Below are positions 15,783-24,774 of a stretch of 64,000 nt of DNA, piece by piece. A program made the translations under genes and the position numbers. Position 1 is the stretch's first letter; the number at the start of each line of letters is the position of its first letter. The notes beneath the pieces were generated by a model, which did no database searches, was not told the DNA's origin, and worked only from the letters and a program-made list of their open reading frames with translations. The DNA is from Eubacterium ruminantium (lineage in GTDB: Bacteria > Bacillota > Clostridia > Lachnospirales > Lachnospiraceae), in NCBI RefSeq assembly GCF_900167085.1, contig NZ_FUXA01000005.1, forward strand, positions 62,001 to 126,000, read 5' to 3'.

Positions 15783-16982
15783 ATGGAAAGAAGACTTTTT
15801 ACATCTGAGTCCGTAACAGAAGGACATCCGGATAAAATCTGCGATCAGATTTCCGATGCGATACTTGATGAGATGATTCGTCAGGATCCAAATAGCCGTG
15901 TTGCCTGCGAGACAGCAGTTACAACAGGACTTGTACTTGTAATGGGAGAAATCACAACAGGTGCATATGTAGATATTCAGAAGACAGTTCGTGACACGAT
16001 CAGAGAGATTGGTTACGACAGAGCTAAATACGGTTTTGACTGTGATACATGCGGAGTTATAGTTGCTATCGATGAGCAGTCAGCTGATATCGCAATGGGA
16101 GTTGATAAGGCTCTCGAAGCTAAAGAAAATCAGATGAGCGATGAGGAGATTGAGGCAATCGGCGCCGGAGATCAGGGTATGATGTTCGGATATGCTGCAA
16201 ATGAAACACCTGAACTTATGCCATATCCTATTTCACTTGCTCATAAACTTTCAAGAAGACTTACAGAAGTTCGTAAGAACGGAACACTTCCTTATCTCAG
16301 ACCTGACGGAAAGACTCAGGTTACAGTTGAATATGATGAGAATGGTAAGCCTGCAAGAATCGATGCTGTTGTTCTTTCAACACAGCACAGCGAGGAAGTG
16401 ACACAGGAACAGATTCATGAAGATATAAGAAAACATGTATTTGATGTTATCATTCCTCAGGAAATGGTTGATGCAAATACAAAGTATTTCATTAATCCTA
16501 CAGGACGTTTCGTAATCGGTGGTCCTCACGGAGATTCAGGTCTTACAGGACGTAAGATAATAGTAGATACTTATGGTGGATATGCTCGTCACGGCGGCGG
16601 AGCTTTCTCAGGAAAGGATCCAACAAAGGTTGACCGTTCGGCTGCATATGCTGCAAGATATGTTGCTAAGAATATAGTAGCTGCAGGCCTTGCTGATAAG
16701 TGTGAGATCCAGCTTTCATACGCTATCGGTGTTGCAAGACCTACATCAATATTCGTTGATACATTCGGAACAGGTAAGATTTCTGATGAGAAGCTTGTTG
16801 AGCTTGTAAGAAATAATTTCGATCTTCGTCCTGCAGGAATCATCAAGATGCTTGACTTAAGACGTCCTATTTACAAGCAGACAGCAGCTTATGGACATTT
16901 CGGAAGAAATGATATCGAAGTTCCTTGGGAGAAGACAGATCTTGCTGATAAGCTTGCTGCAGAAGCTGCAAAGTTACAGTAA
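15783..16982 (+). CDS. metK: S-adenosylmethionine synthetase
   Basis: A 399-residue enzyme that makes SAM from methionine and ATP in the cytoplasm. Family landmarks: [20 protein letters not shown] at the N-terminus (ATP and methionine binding), [12 protein letters not shown] near residue 125, and [14 protein letters not shown] with the phosphate-binding loop near residue 240. The start is fixed by the conserved N-terminus. It lacks a good ribosome site: the nearest purine run is GGAATGGA about 12 bases upstream, and the clear AAAGGA lies some 40 bases away. A 15-codon out-of-frame ORF beginning at 15761 overlaps the start. Transcription is governed by the SAM-I riboswitch 180 nt upstream. Confidence 0.98.
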   Translation: MERRLFTSESVTEGHPDKICDQISDAILDEMIRQDPNSRVACETAVTTGLVLVMGEITTGAYVDIQKTVRDTIREIGYDRAKYGFDCDTCGVIVAIDEQSADIAMGVDKALEAKENQMSDEEIEAIGAGDQGMMFGYAANETPELMPYPISLAHKLSRRLTEVRKNGTLPYLRPDGKTQVTVEYDENGKPARIDAVVLSTQHSEEVTQEQIHEDIRKHVFDVIIPQEMVDANTKYFINPTGRFVIGGPHGDSGLTGRKIIVDTYGGYARHGGGAFSGKDPTKVDRSAAYAARYVAKNIVAAGLADKCEIQLSYAIGVARPTSIFVDTFGTGKISDEKLVELVRNNFDLRPAGIIKMLDLRRPIYKQTAAYGHFGRNDIEVPWEKTDLADKLAAEAAKLQ

Positions 16983-17096
16983 AATGACAATTAAACCAAA
17001 TATGCATTGAATATACATAAAATATGCATAAAAATGCAAAATATATACGAAAAAACGTAAAAAATGCTTGCATATTTTTATAAAAGGTGCGAATAT

Positions 17097-17141
17097 AAAC
17101 AAATACCAGTGATTTTTCAGACATTTCATTGGTATTTGTTT
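17097..17141 (+). terminator. Hairpin after metK / before the transcarbamylase gene
   Basis: A 16-bp stem with one G-T pair, arms 17097-17112 and 17126-17141, around a 13-base loop, followed by TATTTGAG. It probably terminates metK. If transcription of the next gene starts upstream near 17090, it could instead act as an attenuator. Confidence 0.55.
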
Positions 17142-17217
17142 ATTTGAGTAACAAATGATCGATTGAATCATTAATATAGGCGGGGGAGCCTGGAAGAATT
17201 GAAAGAGGATTGATGAT

Positions 17218-18150
17218 ATGAAAAACATGCTGAATTTCAAGAATTTTACAGCACAGGAGCTGCAGGATATACTTGATCTTGCTATCGATATGAAGAAGGA
17301 TCCTAATAAGTACGCTCATGCGCTTGAAGGTAAGAAATTATATTCTTTATTTGAGAAGACATCTACAAGAACATTTTTATCGTTCACAACAGGAATTACA
17401 GAGCTTGGCGGACATTATTTCAACCAGCTTTGGGAAGATTCGAATTTCGTACTTGGAGAGCCTGTTTCAGAGATTAAATATGTCTGCAGAAATGTTGATA
17501 TCATCATGGCGCGTCTTATAAAGAATGAAACTGTTGAGATGTTCGGTAAGAATGTCACAGTTCCTTTTATCAACGGTTGTGATAATTCATATCATCCATG
17601 TCAGATCCTTGCGGATATGATGACAGTTATTGAGAAGTTCGGAACACTTGATATTAAGCTTATGTATATCGGTGCTAAGAATAATGTATTTAATTCTCTT
17701 GTTGAATTCTTTGCAAAGATGAAGAAGGGTACTCTTTACGGACTCACTCCTCTTGTAAATGATACAGCATGCGGACCTGATTTCTATGAAGAAGCAAAAG
17801 CTACAGGTCATTATGTAGAGCTTGATCCGACAATGAGCATGGAAGAAGCAAAGAAATATGCTGATATCATGGATGTTCTTTATACAGATACATGGGTTGA
17901 TATGGAATTCTTCAACAATCCTGCATATAAGGAGAAGAAGGAAGAAACATTAAGCAAGATGATGCCATATCAGATCAATGATGAGTTTACAAAAGACAGT
18001 AAGGCTATAGTATTCCATGATATGCCAATGCATGTAGGTTTTGAGATTTCAGAGAGTGTTGAACAGAAGAATCTTGAGCATATCCTTGATCAGGCTGAAA
18101 ACCGTCGCCATGCAGAAAAAGCTGTAATGTATACACTTATTAATTCGTAG
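17218..18150 (+). CDS. Ornithine-carbamoyltransferase-like enzyme with altered active-site loops
   Basis: A 310-residue protein of the aspartate/ornithine transcarbamylase family, full length and ending in the typical DQAENRRHAEKAVM helix. The carbamoyl-phosphate loop reads STRTF at 49-53 where OTC has STRTR, and HPCQ at 126-129 is intact. On the amino-acid side, the usual SMG is replaced by DME (TDTWVDME at 223-230), and HCLP becomes HDMP at 267-270, losing the OTC cysteine. These changes are in the residues that choose and hold the second substrate, so ornithine may not be the acceptor. It is followed by an amino-acid-type symporter, then pyrBI. No arginine biosynthesis gene is nearby. AGAGGA serves as ribosome site. 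Confidence 0.8.
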   Translation: MKNMLNFKNFTAQELQDILDLAIDMKKDPNKYAHALEGKKLYSLFEKTSTRTFLSFTTGITELGGHYFNQLWEDSNFVLGEPVSEIKYVCRNVDIIMARLIKNETVEMFGKNVTVPFINGCDNSYHPCQILADMMTVIEKFGTLDIKLMYIGAKNNVFNSLVEFFAKMKKGTLYGLTPLVNDTACGPDFYEEAKATGHYVELDPTMSMEEAKKYADIMDVLYTDTWVDMEFFNNPAYKEKKEETLSKMMPYQINDEFTKDSKAIVFHDMPMHVGFEISESVEQKNLEHILDQAENRRHAEKAVMYTLINS

Positions 18151-18177
18151 TTAGTCCGAAAGATAAGTATGTTTATT

Positions 18178-18206
18178 TAGTCCCATCGGAACCTCCGGTG
18201 GGACTA
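18178..18206 (+). other. Hairpin between the transcarbamylase and symporter genes
   Basis: A 12-bp stem (one T-G pair) around AACCT. No T tract follows, so it is a weak terminator or a stability element; the symporter start codon lies 26 bp after it. Confidence 0.5.
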
Positions 18207-18231
18207 TTAGTATATGAATGGAGATGTGGAA

Positions 18232-19629
18232 ATGGAAAAACGTAACAAATTCTCAGGCTCGATAGGATTCGTTCTTGCGGCGGCAGGAAGTGCGGTAGGT
18301 CTTGGAAATATTTGGAGATTTCCGAATCTTGCTGCAAAAAACGGTGGTGGCCTTTTTCTTGTGGTGTATCTTATACTGGCGCTTTCTTTCGGATTTACTC
18401 TTCTTATTACAGAAGTTTCAATAGGAAGAAAAACTAATCAGAGCTCACTTACTGCATATGGTAAGCTTAATAAGAAATTCGGATGGCTCGGAGTTTTCTC
18501 GGCAATAGTTCCTTTTCTTATCCTACCATATTACTGCATAGTAGGTGGATGGGTTCTCAAATATGCAGTTGTATTCATTACCGGAAACGGAACAAAGGCA
18601 GCACAGGACGGTTACTTTGTTGAATTTATTTCGGATCCGAAGGTAGCTATTGCATTTGATTTTATTTTCCTTCTTGCAACATGCTTTGTTATCTATCGTG
18701 GTGTAAATAAGGGAATCGAATCTTTATCAAAGATACTTATGCCGGTGCTTCTTGTTATCGTAGTCGGCATCGCTATTTTCTCTCTTACAATAAAGAATGA
18801 AGAGACAGGTGTTACAGGTCTTGAAGGTTTGAAATATTATGTGGTTCCGAATGTTGAAGGATTTAAATTAAGCGATTATTGCAGAGTCATAATGGATGCC
18901 ATGGGCCAGCTGTTCTACAGTATCAGTGTTGCTATGGGTATCATGGTAACTTACGGTTCTTATTTCAAGAAAGAAGATAATCTTATTAAGTCTGTTAACA
19001 GAATTGAGATATTCGATACAATAGTTGCATTTCTTGCAGGTGTAATGATAATTCCTGCGGTTTATGTATTCATGGGTAAGGAAGGAATGACCGGTGGTGC
19101 AGGACTTGTATTTATGGTAATTCCTAAAGTATTCCAGTCAATGGGCGGTATTGGCCAGTTTGTAGGAGCGCTTTTCTTCCTTATGGTTCTTTTTGCGGCA
19201 CTTACAAGTTCTATCTCGGTTCTTGAAGCTGTTGTTTCGGGAATGATCGATAAGTTCGGAACTTCGAGAAAGAAAGCTGTTATTTCGGAAGGGATCATCG
19301 CTCTTATAATCGGAATCATCATCTGCTTTGGTTATAAAGCAAAATCAATATTCTATATGGAAGTTGATCTTCCGAACGGTGCCAAGGGTCAGCAGCTTCT
19401 CGATGTAGTTGATTACCTTGCAAATAATATCTTCATGCCGGTAGTTGCTATCGGAACATGTATACTTATAGGATGGGTAGTTAAACCTAAGACAGTTATT
19501 GATGAAGCTAGTATCAACGGAGAAAAATTCGGAAGGAAGAAATTGTTTACAGCAATGATAACAGTTATTGCACCGATCCTTCTTACACTTCTCCTTCTTA
19601 TTTCACTTGGTGTAATATCATTTGATTAA
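18232..19629 (+). CDS. Sodium-dependent amino acid-type symporter (SNF/NSS family)
   Basis: A 465-residue polytopic membrane protein with about 11 helices. The first helix carries AAGSAVGLGNIWRFPNLAAK followed by NGGG, the sodium- and substrate-binding signature of neurotransmitter:sodium symporters (LeuT family). These import amino acids or related amines with Na+. GGAG lies eight bases before the ATG at 18232; the alternative ATG at 18214 sits close to the preceding hairpin with no ribosome site, so I use 18232. It lies between an odd transcarbamylase and pyrB. Import of that transcarbamylase's substrate or export of its product is possible but only inferred from position. Confidence 0.9.
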   Translation: MEKRNKFSGSIGFVLAAAGSAVGLGNIWRFPNLAAKNGGGLFLVVYLILALSFGFTLLITEVSIGRKTNQSSLTAYGKLNKKFGWLGVFSAIVPFLILPYYCIVGGWVLKYAVVFITGNGTKAAQDGYFVEFISDPKVAIAFDFIFLLATCFVIYRGVNKGIESLSKILMPVLLVIVVGIAIFSLTIKNEETGVTGLEGLKYYVVPNVEGFKLSDYCRVIMDAMGQLFYSISVAMGIMVTYGSYFKKEDNLIKSVNRIEIFDTIVAFLAGVMIIPAVYVFMGKEGMTGGAGLVFMVIPKVFQSMGGIGQFVGALFFLMVLFAALTSSISVLEAVVSGMIDKFGTSRKKAVISEGIIALIIGIIICFGYKAKSIFYMEVDLPNGAKGQQLLDVVDYLANNIFMPVVAIGTCILIGWVVKPKTVIDEASINGEKFGRKKLFTAMITVIAPILLTLLLLISLGVISFD

Positions 19630-19648
19630 TTAAATATAAAAACAGTGC

Positions 19649-19695
19649 GTCAACCCGGGCTCCTTTTGATAAGATTGGAAGAAGCTCGGGTTGAC
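19649..19695. repeat. 13-bp inverted repeat overlapping the pyrB -35 box
   Basis: GTCAACCCGGGCT (19649-19661) and AGCTCGGGTTGAC (19683-19695) are inverted copies with one G-T pair. The right arm contains the first five bases of the pyrB -35 element. It can serve as the symporter gene's 3' hairpin, as an operator, or both; the T tract expected of a terminator is missing. Confidence 0.6.
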
Positions 19696-19719
19696 ATACG
19701 TTATATCCGATTTTATAAT
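19691..19719 (+). promoter_or_regulatory. Perfect-consensus sigma-A promoter of pyrBI
   Basis: TTGACA at 19691-19696, exactly 17 bp, TATAAT at 19714-19719; both boxes are perfect. The predicted start near 19726 gives a leader of only about 25 nt, too short for a PyrR attenuator. Confidence 0.85.
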
Positions 19720-19749
19720 AAAAAAAGTATAAAACGCATGGAGGCGAAT

Positions 19750-20664
19750 ATGAGACATTTGATTGACCCTATGGATATATCGGTTGAAGAGCTTGATAAA
19801 TTGCTTATGCTTGCTCTTGATATTATCGATCATAAGGATAAATACAGTGATATTTGTAAAGGGAAGAAGATAGCGACTCTTTTCTATGAACCAAGTACCA
19901 GAACGCGACTTAGCTTTGAAGCAGCGATGCTTGAGCTGGGTGGTTCCGTGCTTGGTTTTTCTTCTGCTTCATCATCCTCTGTAAGTAAGGGTGAAAGCAT
20001 AGAGGATACAGTCAGGGTTGTAGGCTGTTTTGCTGATGTGATAGCAATGAGACATCCAAATGAAGGTGCTCCAATGCTTGCGTCTATGTACTCACCTGTA
20101 CCGATCATAAATGCAGGTGACGGAGGACATAATCATCCGACACAGACACTTACTGATCTTCTTACCATTTTCAGAGAAAAAGGCAGACTTGATAATTTGA
20201 CTATAGGTTTATGCGGAGATCTTAAATTCGGAAGAACGGTTCATTCTCTTGTAAAGGCAATGTCCAGATATAAAGGTATCAAATTTGTATTCATTTCACC
20301 TAAGGAACTTAAGATACCAAGTTATATCCTTCAAGAGGTGCTTGATCCTGCAGGAATACCTTATGAGGAAGTGACTTCACTCGAAGATAATATTTCAAAG
20401 CTTGATATCCTTTACATGACAAGAGTACAGAGAGAAAGATTCTTCAATGAAGCTGACTATGTAAGACTTAAAGATACATACATTCTTGATAAAGCTAAGC
20501 TTTCTGATGCGAAGCCGGATATGACGATCCTTCATCCGCTTCCGAGAGTAAATGAAATTGCAACAAATGTTGATGATGATCCGAGAGCAGCGTATTTCAG
20601 ACAGGTTATGAACGGGAAATATGTCAGAATGGCGCTTATTCTTAAATTGCTCGAGCTTGTATAG
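19750..20664 (+). CDS. pyrB: Aspartate carbamoyltransferase catalytic subunit
   Basis: A 304-residue protein. The carbamoyl-phosphate loop [13 protein letters not shown], then HPTQTLTDL and HPLPRVNEI are all intact, as in E. coli-type PyrB. It joins carbamoyl phosphate and L-aspartate to carbamoyl-aspartate, the committed pyrimidine step. The frame is open further upstream, but GGAGGCG precedes the ATG at 19750 and the promoter's start site lies downstream of the earlier ATGs, so 19750 is the start. pyrI follows after 14 bp, giving a regulated c6r6-type holoenzyme. Confidence 0.96.
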   Translation: MRHLIDPMDISVEELDKLLMLALDIIDHKDKYSDICKGKKIATLFYEPSTRTRLSFEAAMLELGGSVLGFSSASSSSVSKGESIEDTVRVVGCFADVIAMRHPNEGAPMLASMYSPVPIINAGDGGHNHPTQTLTDLLTIFREKGRLDNLTIGLCGDLKFGRTVHSLVKAMSRYKGIKFVFISPKELKIPSYILQEVLDPAGIPYEEVTSLEDNISKLDILYMTRVQRERFFNEADYVRLKDTYILDKAKLSDAKPDMTILHPLPRVNEIATNVDDDPRAAYFRQVMNGKYVRMALILKLLELV

Positions 20665-20678
20665 GACAGGAGGCAGTG

Positions 20679-21092
20679 ATGAAAATAGACAGTATTTATA
20701 ATGGTATCGTTTTAGATCATATAACTGCGGGAAAAGCTATGCAGATATATTACGATTTGGGGCTTGATAAACTGGATTGCAGCGTTGCTCTGATCCAGAA
20801 TGTTAAAAGTAAGAAAATGGGTAAAAAGGACATAATCAAGGTTGATCAGAATATGGATCTTGACCTTGATGTCATAGGATATATCGATCCTGATGTGACG
20901 GTCAGCATCATTAAAAACGGCGAAACTATCGAGAAGAAGAAGGTTGATCTTCCTAAGAAACTTGTAAATATCAAAAAGTGCAAGAATCCTAGATGTATTA
21001 CCGCAATTGAACCGGGAATACCTCATATATTTAATCTTACTGATGAAAAGAACCGTGTTTACAGATGTATTTATTGTGAAGCTGATAAGTAA
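20679..21092 (+). CDS. pyrI: Aspartate carbamoyltransferase regulatory subunit
   Basis: A 137-residue protein with an N-terminal allosteric domain (binds CTP/ATP in the family) and a C-terminal zinc domain with four cysteines: CKNPRC (CX4C) and CIYC (CX2C) near the end. The zinc domain docks onto PyrB. AGGAGG lies five bases before the ATG at 20679; a GTG at 20676 is too close to it. It is co-transcribed with pyrB. Its presence implies feedback control of pyrimidine synthesis at the enzyme level, fitting the lack of any RNA attenuator in the leader. Confidence 0.96.
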   Translation: MKIDSIYNGIVLDHITAGKAMQIYYDLGLDKLDCSVALIQNVKSKKMGKKDIIKVDQNMDLDLDVIGYIDPDVTVSIIKNGETIEKKKVDLPKKLVNIKKCKNPRCITAIEPGIPHIFNLTDEKNRVYRCIYCEADK

Positions 21093-21151
21093 AAAGTGCA
21101 TAATTTGCATAACTGGATTTATAAAATCTTAATAAAAACATGAATTTTCGT

Positions 21152-21179
21152 TTTACAAATGACAAGAATATGGTATAAT
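21152..21179 (+). promoter_or_regulatory. Promoter of murA
   Basis: TTTACA at 21152-21157, 16-bp spacer, perfect TATAAT at 21174-21179. Confidence 0.6.
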
Positions 21180-21237
21180 CAGTTAGTTACGTGGGCTTAG
21201 TCTGCGTAAAAATAAAGAAAGTGAGAGCTTTATTGGT

Positions 21238-22542
21238 ATGGAACAGTATGCGATAAAAGGTGGTAAGGCATTAGAGGGAGAGGTTACCATCGCAGGAGCA
21301 AAAAACGCGGCGTTAGGCATACTTGCGGCAGCTATAATGACTGATGAGAAAGTTGTTATAGAGAATGTGCCGGATGTTAGCGACACGAGAACACTCCTGG
21401 CTGCTATCCAGGATATTGGTGCAACTGTTGAACAGATTAATGAACATACAGTTGCGATATGTGGAAAGGGAATCGCCGGTGATGATTCTCTGTCAGTTGA
21501 CGGTATAAACATCAGAAAGATCAGAGCTTCATATTATCTGATCGGAGCACTTCTGGGTAAATATAAATATGCTAATGTAGCACTTCCGGGTGGATGTGAT
21601 ATAGGTACAAGGCCTATCGATCTTCATATCAAGGGATTTGAAAATCTCGGAGCAGACGTGAAGATAGTACAGGGCGGCAAGATTGTTGCCAGAGCAGATA
21701 AACTTATTGGTAAGCATATTTATCTTGATACAGTTTCGGTAGGTGCAACAATCAATATCATGCTTGCAGCTGCTCTTGCAGAAGGCAAGACAACTATCGA
21801 AAATGCCGCAAAAGAGCCACATATAGTAGATGTAGCGAACTTCCTTAATACAATGGGTGCAAATATAAAAGGTGCCGGTACTGACGTTATCAGAGTCAGA
21901 GGTGTTGCTAAACTTCATGGTGCGGAATATTCTATCATTCCGGATCAGATTGAAGCAGGAACATTCATGACAATGGCAGTAGCTACCAGAGGAAATGTTC
22001 TTATAAAGAATGTTATTCCTAAGCATCTTGAGGCTATATCTTCAAAGCTTATGGAGATGGGTGCCACAGTAATAGAATATGATGATTCTGTAAGAGTTAT
22101 GGCCGATGGTACACTTAAGCCAACACAGATAAAGACTCTTCCGTATCCGGGATTTCCTACGGATATGCAGGCACAGATGGCAGCTACGCTGGCTCTTTCA
22201 AGAGGAACAAGTATAGTTACCGAAAGCATTTTCGAGAACAGATTCAGATATGTTCAGGAACTTTGTAAGATGGGTGCTGACATTAGAGTCGAAGGCAATA
22301 CAGCTATTATTCATGGTGTGGACAAGTACCTTGGTGCTAATCTTGTAGCTCCGGATCTTAGAGCAGGTGCGGCTCTTGTTATCGCAGCTCTTGCAGCTGA
22401 TGGTTTCAGTCTTATTGATGATATAAAGTTTATTAAGAGAGGTTATGAGAACTTCGATGAGAAGATCAGAAATCTTGGTGGCGTTATTGAGATCATTGAT
22501 TCAGAAAGAGATTATCAGAAGTATAAATTAAAAATTGGCTAA
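21238..22542 (+). CDS. murA: UDP-N-acetylglucosamine 1-carboxyvinyltransferase
   Basis: A 434-residue EPSP-synthase-fold enzyme. It transfers enolpyruvate from PEP to UDP-GlcNAc, the first committed step of peptidoglycan precursor synthesis in the cytoplasm. AGAKNAALGILAA near the N-terminus binds substrate. The catalytic loop reads LPGGCDIGTRPIDLH with the reactive cysteine present, so the protein should be fosfomycin-sensitive in principle. YPGFPTDMQAQ is the other family hallmark. The ribosome site is weak (AAAGTGAGAG about 12 bases away). Clostridia often have two MurA paralogues; which one this is cannot be told here. Confidence 0.95.
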   Translation: MEQYAIKGGKALEGEVTIAGAKNAALGILAAAIMTDEKVVIENVPDVSDTRTLLAAIQDIGATVEQINEHTVAICGKGIAGDDSLSVDGINIRKIRASYYLIGALLGKYKYANVALPGGCDIGTRPIDLHIKGFENLGADVKIVQGGKIVARADKLIGKHIYLDTVSVGATINIMLAAALAEGKTTIENAAKEPHIVDVANFLNTMGANIKGAGTDVIRVRGVAKLHGAEYSIIPDQIEAGTFMTMAVATRGNVLIKNVIPKHLEAISSKLMEMGATVIEYDDSVRVMADGTLKPTQIKTLPYPGFPTDMQAQMAATLALSRGTSIVTESIFENRFRYVQELCKMGADIRVEGNTAIIHGVDKYLGANLVAPDLRAGAALVIAALAADGFSLIDDIKFIKRGYENFDEKIRNLGGVIEIIDSERDYQKYKLKIG

Positions 22543-22569
22543 TCACCGATTCGATATCAGAAAAAGATT

Positions 22570-22600
22570 CGCCATCGCCTAAAGGCGGTGGCGTTAGTTT
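22570..22600 (+). terminator. Terminator of murA
   Basis: CGCCATCGCC and GGCGGTGGCG form a 10-bp GC-rich stem (one T-G pair) around TAAA, followed by TTAGTTTT. Confidence 0.65.
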
Positions 22601-22681
22601 TATAAGAAGGATTATTTGAAGATACATATAAATTTGCAAAAAAAGCCGGCCATATCATTAGTGGCGGAAAGGTGGAAATAA

Positions 22682-24664
22682 ATGGCAAAAAAGACTTATT
22701 ACATTACAACAGCGATCGCATATGCATCAGGAAAGCCTCATATAGGCAATACATATGAGATAGTTCTTGCAGACAGTATTGCAAGATACAAGAGATTTAC
22801 AGGTTATGACGTAAGATTCCAGACAGGAACAGATGAGCATGGCCAGAAGATCGAGACAAAAGCATTTGAGAATTTCTCTACTCCAAAGGAGTTCGTTGAT
22901 GAACAGTCAGGAGAGATTAAGAGAATTTGGGATATAATGAATACTTCATATGACAAATTCATCAGAACAACTGATGAGTATCATGAAGTTCAGATACAGA
23001 AGATCTTTAAGAAGCTCTATGATCAGGGCGATATTTATAAGAGTGAATATGAAGGACTGTACTGTACTCCATGTGAGTCTTTCTGGACAGAGAGCCAGCT
23101 TGTTGACGGATGTTGTCCTGATTGCGGACGTCCTGTAAAGCCTGCAAAGGAAGAGGCATATTTCTTCAAAATGAGTAAATATGCTGACAGACTCATTAAG
23201 TATATCGAGGATCATCCTGATTTCATTCAGCCTGAATCTCGTAAAAATGAGATGGTTAACACATTCCTTAAGCCGGGTCTTCAGGATCTTTGCGTTTCAA
23301 GAACATCATTTAAGTGGGGAATCCCTGTAGATTTCGATACTAAGCATGTTGTATATGTTTGGATAGATGCACTTTCAAACTATATCACAGGACTTGGTTA
23401 TGATGTTGACGGCAATCATAATGAACTTTATAACAAGTACTGGCCTGCAGATCTTCATCTTATCGGTAAGGATATCCTTAGATTCCATACCATTTATTGG
23501 CCAATCATGCTTATGGCGCTTGATATTCCGCTTCCAAAGCAGGTATTTGGTCATCCATGGCTCAATATGAGTGGCGGTAAGATGAGTAAGTCTAAGGGAA
23601 ATGTTCTTTATGCTGATGATATGGTAGATTTCTTTGGTGTAGATGCTGTAAGATATTTTGTTCTTCATGAGACACCATTTGATAATGATGGTGTGGTTTC
23701 ATGGGAGCTCCTTATCGAGAGAGTTAATTCGGATCTTGCAAATACACTTGGAAATCTTGTTCACAGAACAGTTTCAATGGTAAATAAATATTTCGGTGGT
23801 GTTGTTACTGATGGTGGTATCAATATTGATCCGGATGATGAATATAAGAAGTTTATCCTTGATACAAGACTCAAGGTAAATGATGCTATGGACAAGCTTC
23901 GTGTTGCTGATGCTATCACAGAAATTTGGAATCTCTTCAAGAGATGCAATAAGTATATCGACGAAACTATGCCTTGGGCACTTGCAAAAGAAGGAGATAT
24001 GGAAGACAGACTTAAGACTGTTCTTTACAATCTTGTTGAGGGTATCACAATCGGTGCTTCCCTTCTTTCATCATTCCTTCCTGAGACTTCAGAGAAGATC
24101 CTTGCTCAGCTCAATACAGAAATGAGAAAGGTTACTGAGCTTGGTACATTTGGTCTTTATCCAAATGGAAATAAGGTTGCTGAAAAGCCTGAGATGCTTT
24201 TCGCAAGAATCGATGTTGAGAAAAAACTTGCTGAGATCAACGAAAAATTCCCTGTTAAAGAGGAAGAACCTGAAGTAGTTGAAAAGGAAAAAACTCCTGA
24301 AAAAACAGAGATTCCTTCAGTTGAAACAGCGATTAAAGAAACTATTTCAATAGATGATTTTGATAAACTCCAGCTTCAGATGGGAGAAGTGCTTAAGTGT
24401 GAAGAAGTTCCTGGATCAAAGAAACTTATCTGTTCACAGGTTAAGGTTGCAGGTCGTACACTTCAGATAGTATCAGGAATCAAGAAGTTCTATAAGCCGG
24501 AAGATATGGTTGGACGTAAGGTTGTTGTAATAACAAATCTTAAGCCTACTAAACTTGCGGGAGTTTTATCGGAAGGTATGCTTTTATGTGCAGAAGATTT
24601 TGATGGTAATCTTGCACTTCTTACAGCTGACAAGGATATGCCGGCTGGATCAATGATCAGCTAA
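22682..24664 (+). CDS. metG: Methionyl-tRNA synthetase
   Basis: A 660-residue class I synthetase charging tRNA-Met. It has the HIGH-type box PHIGN near residue 20, a zinc knuckle (CTPC and CCPDCG near 125-150), and KMSKSKGNV near residue 302 for ATP binding. After a charged linker (about 520-550) rich in Glu, Lys and Pro comes a C-terminal tRNA-binding domain of the Trbp111/EMAP type. This is the dimeric long form usual in Firmicutes. AAAGGTGG precedes the ATG. No T-box leader is visible in the 80 bp after the murA terminator. Confidence 0.97.
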   Translation: MAKKTYYITTAIAYASGKPHIGNTYEIVLADSIARYKRFTGYDVRFQTGTDEHGQKIETKAFENFSTPKEFVDEQSGEIKRIWDIMNTSYDKFIRTTDEYHEVQIQKIFKKLYDQGDIYKSEYEGLYCTPCESFWTESQLVDGCCPDCGRPVKPAKEEAYFFKMSKYADRLIKYIEDHPDFIQPESRKNEMVNTFLKPGLQDLCVSRTSFKWGIPVDFDTKHVVYVWIDALSNYITGLGYDVDGNHNELYNKYWPADLHLIGKDILRFHTIYWPIMLMALDIPLPKQVFGHPWLNMSGGKMSKSKGNVLYADDMVDFFGVDAVRYFVLHETPFDNDGVVSWELLIERVNSDLANTLGNLVHRTVSMVNKYFGGVVTDGGINIDPDDEYKKFILDTRLKVNDAMDKLRVADAITEIWNLFKRCNKYIDETMPWALAKEGDMEDRLKTVLYNLVEGITIGASLLSSFLPETSEKILAQLNTEMRKVTELGTFGLYPNGNKVAEKPEMLFARIDVEKKLAEINEKFPVKEEEPEVVEKEKTPEKTEIPSVETAIKETISIDDFDKLQLQMGEVLKCEEVPGSKKLICSQVKVAGRTLQIVSGIKKFYKPEDMVGRKVVVITNLKPTKLAGVLSEGMLLCAEDFDGNLALLTADKDMPAGSMIS

Positions 24665-24774
24665 TTACTTATCATTTAGGTAGAAATACCGCCGATTAAG
24701 TCCAATGTTTATAATATGGATATCTAATTTTCATGATTCGGGGGAATAATGGAATTAAAGATAAGGAGGTTACA

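Noticed and set aside
19645-19749. N-terminal extension of pyrB by 35 codons
   Set aside because: It overlaps the hairpin and the promoter; the predicted transcript starts at about 19726, and the ribosome site belongs to the ATG at 19750.
22543-22681. T-box leader for metG, and likewise for valS at 42984-43020
   Set aside because: Gaps are too short and hold no T-box bulge sequence or specifier stem; only the murA terminator is found before metG.
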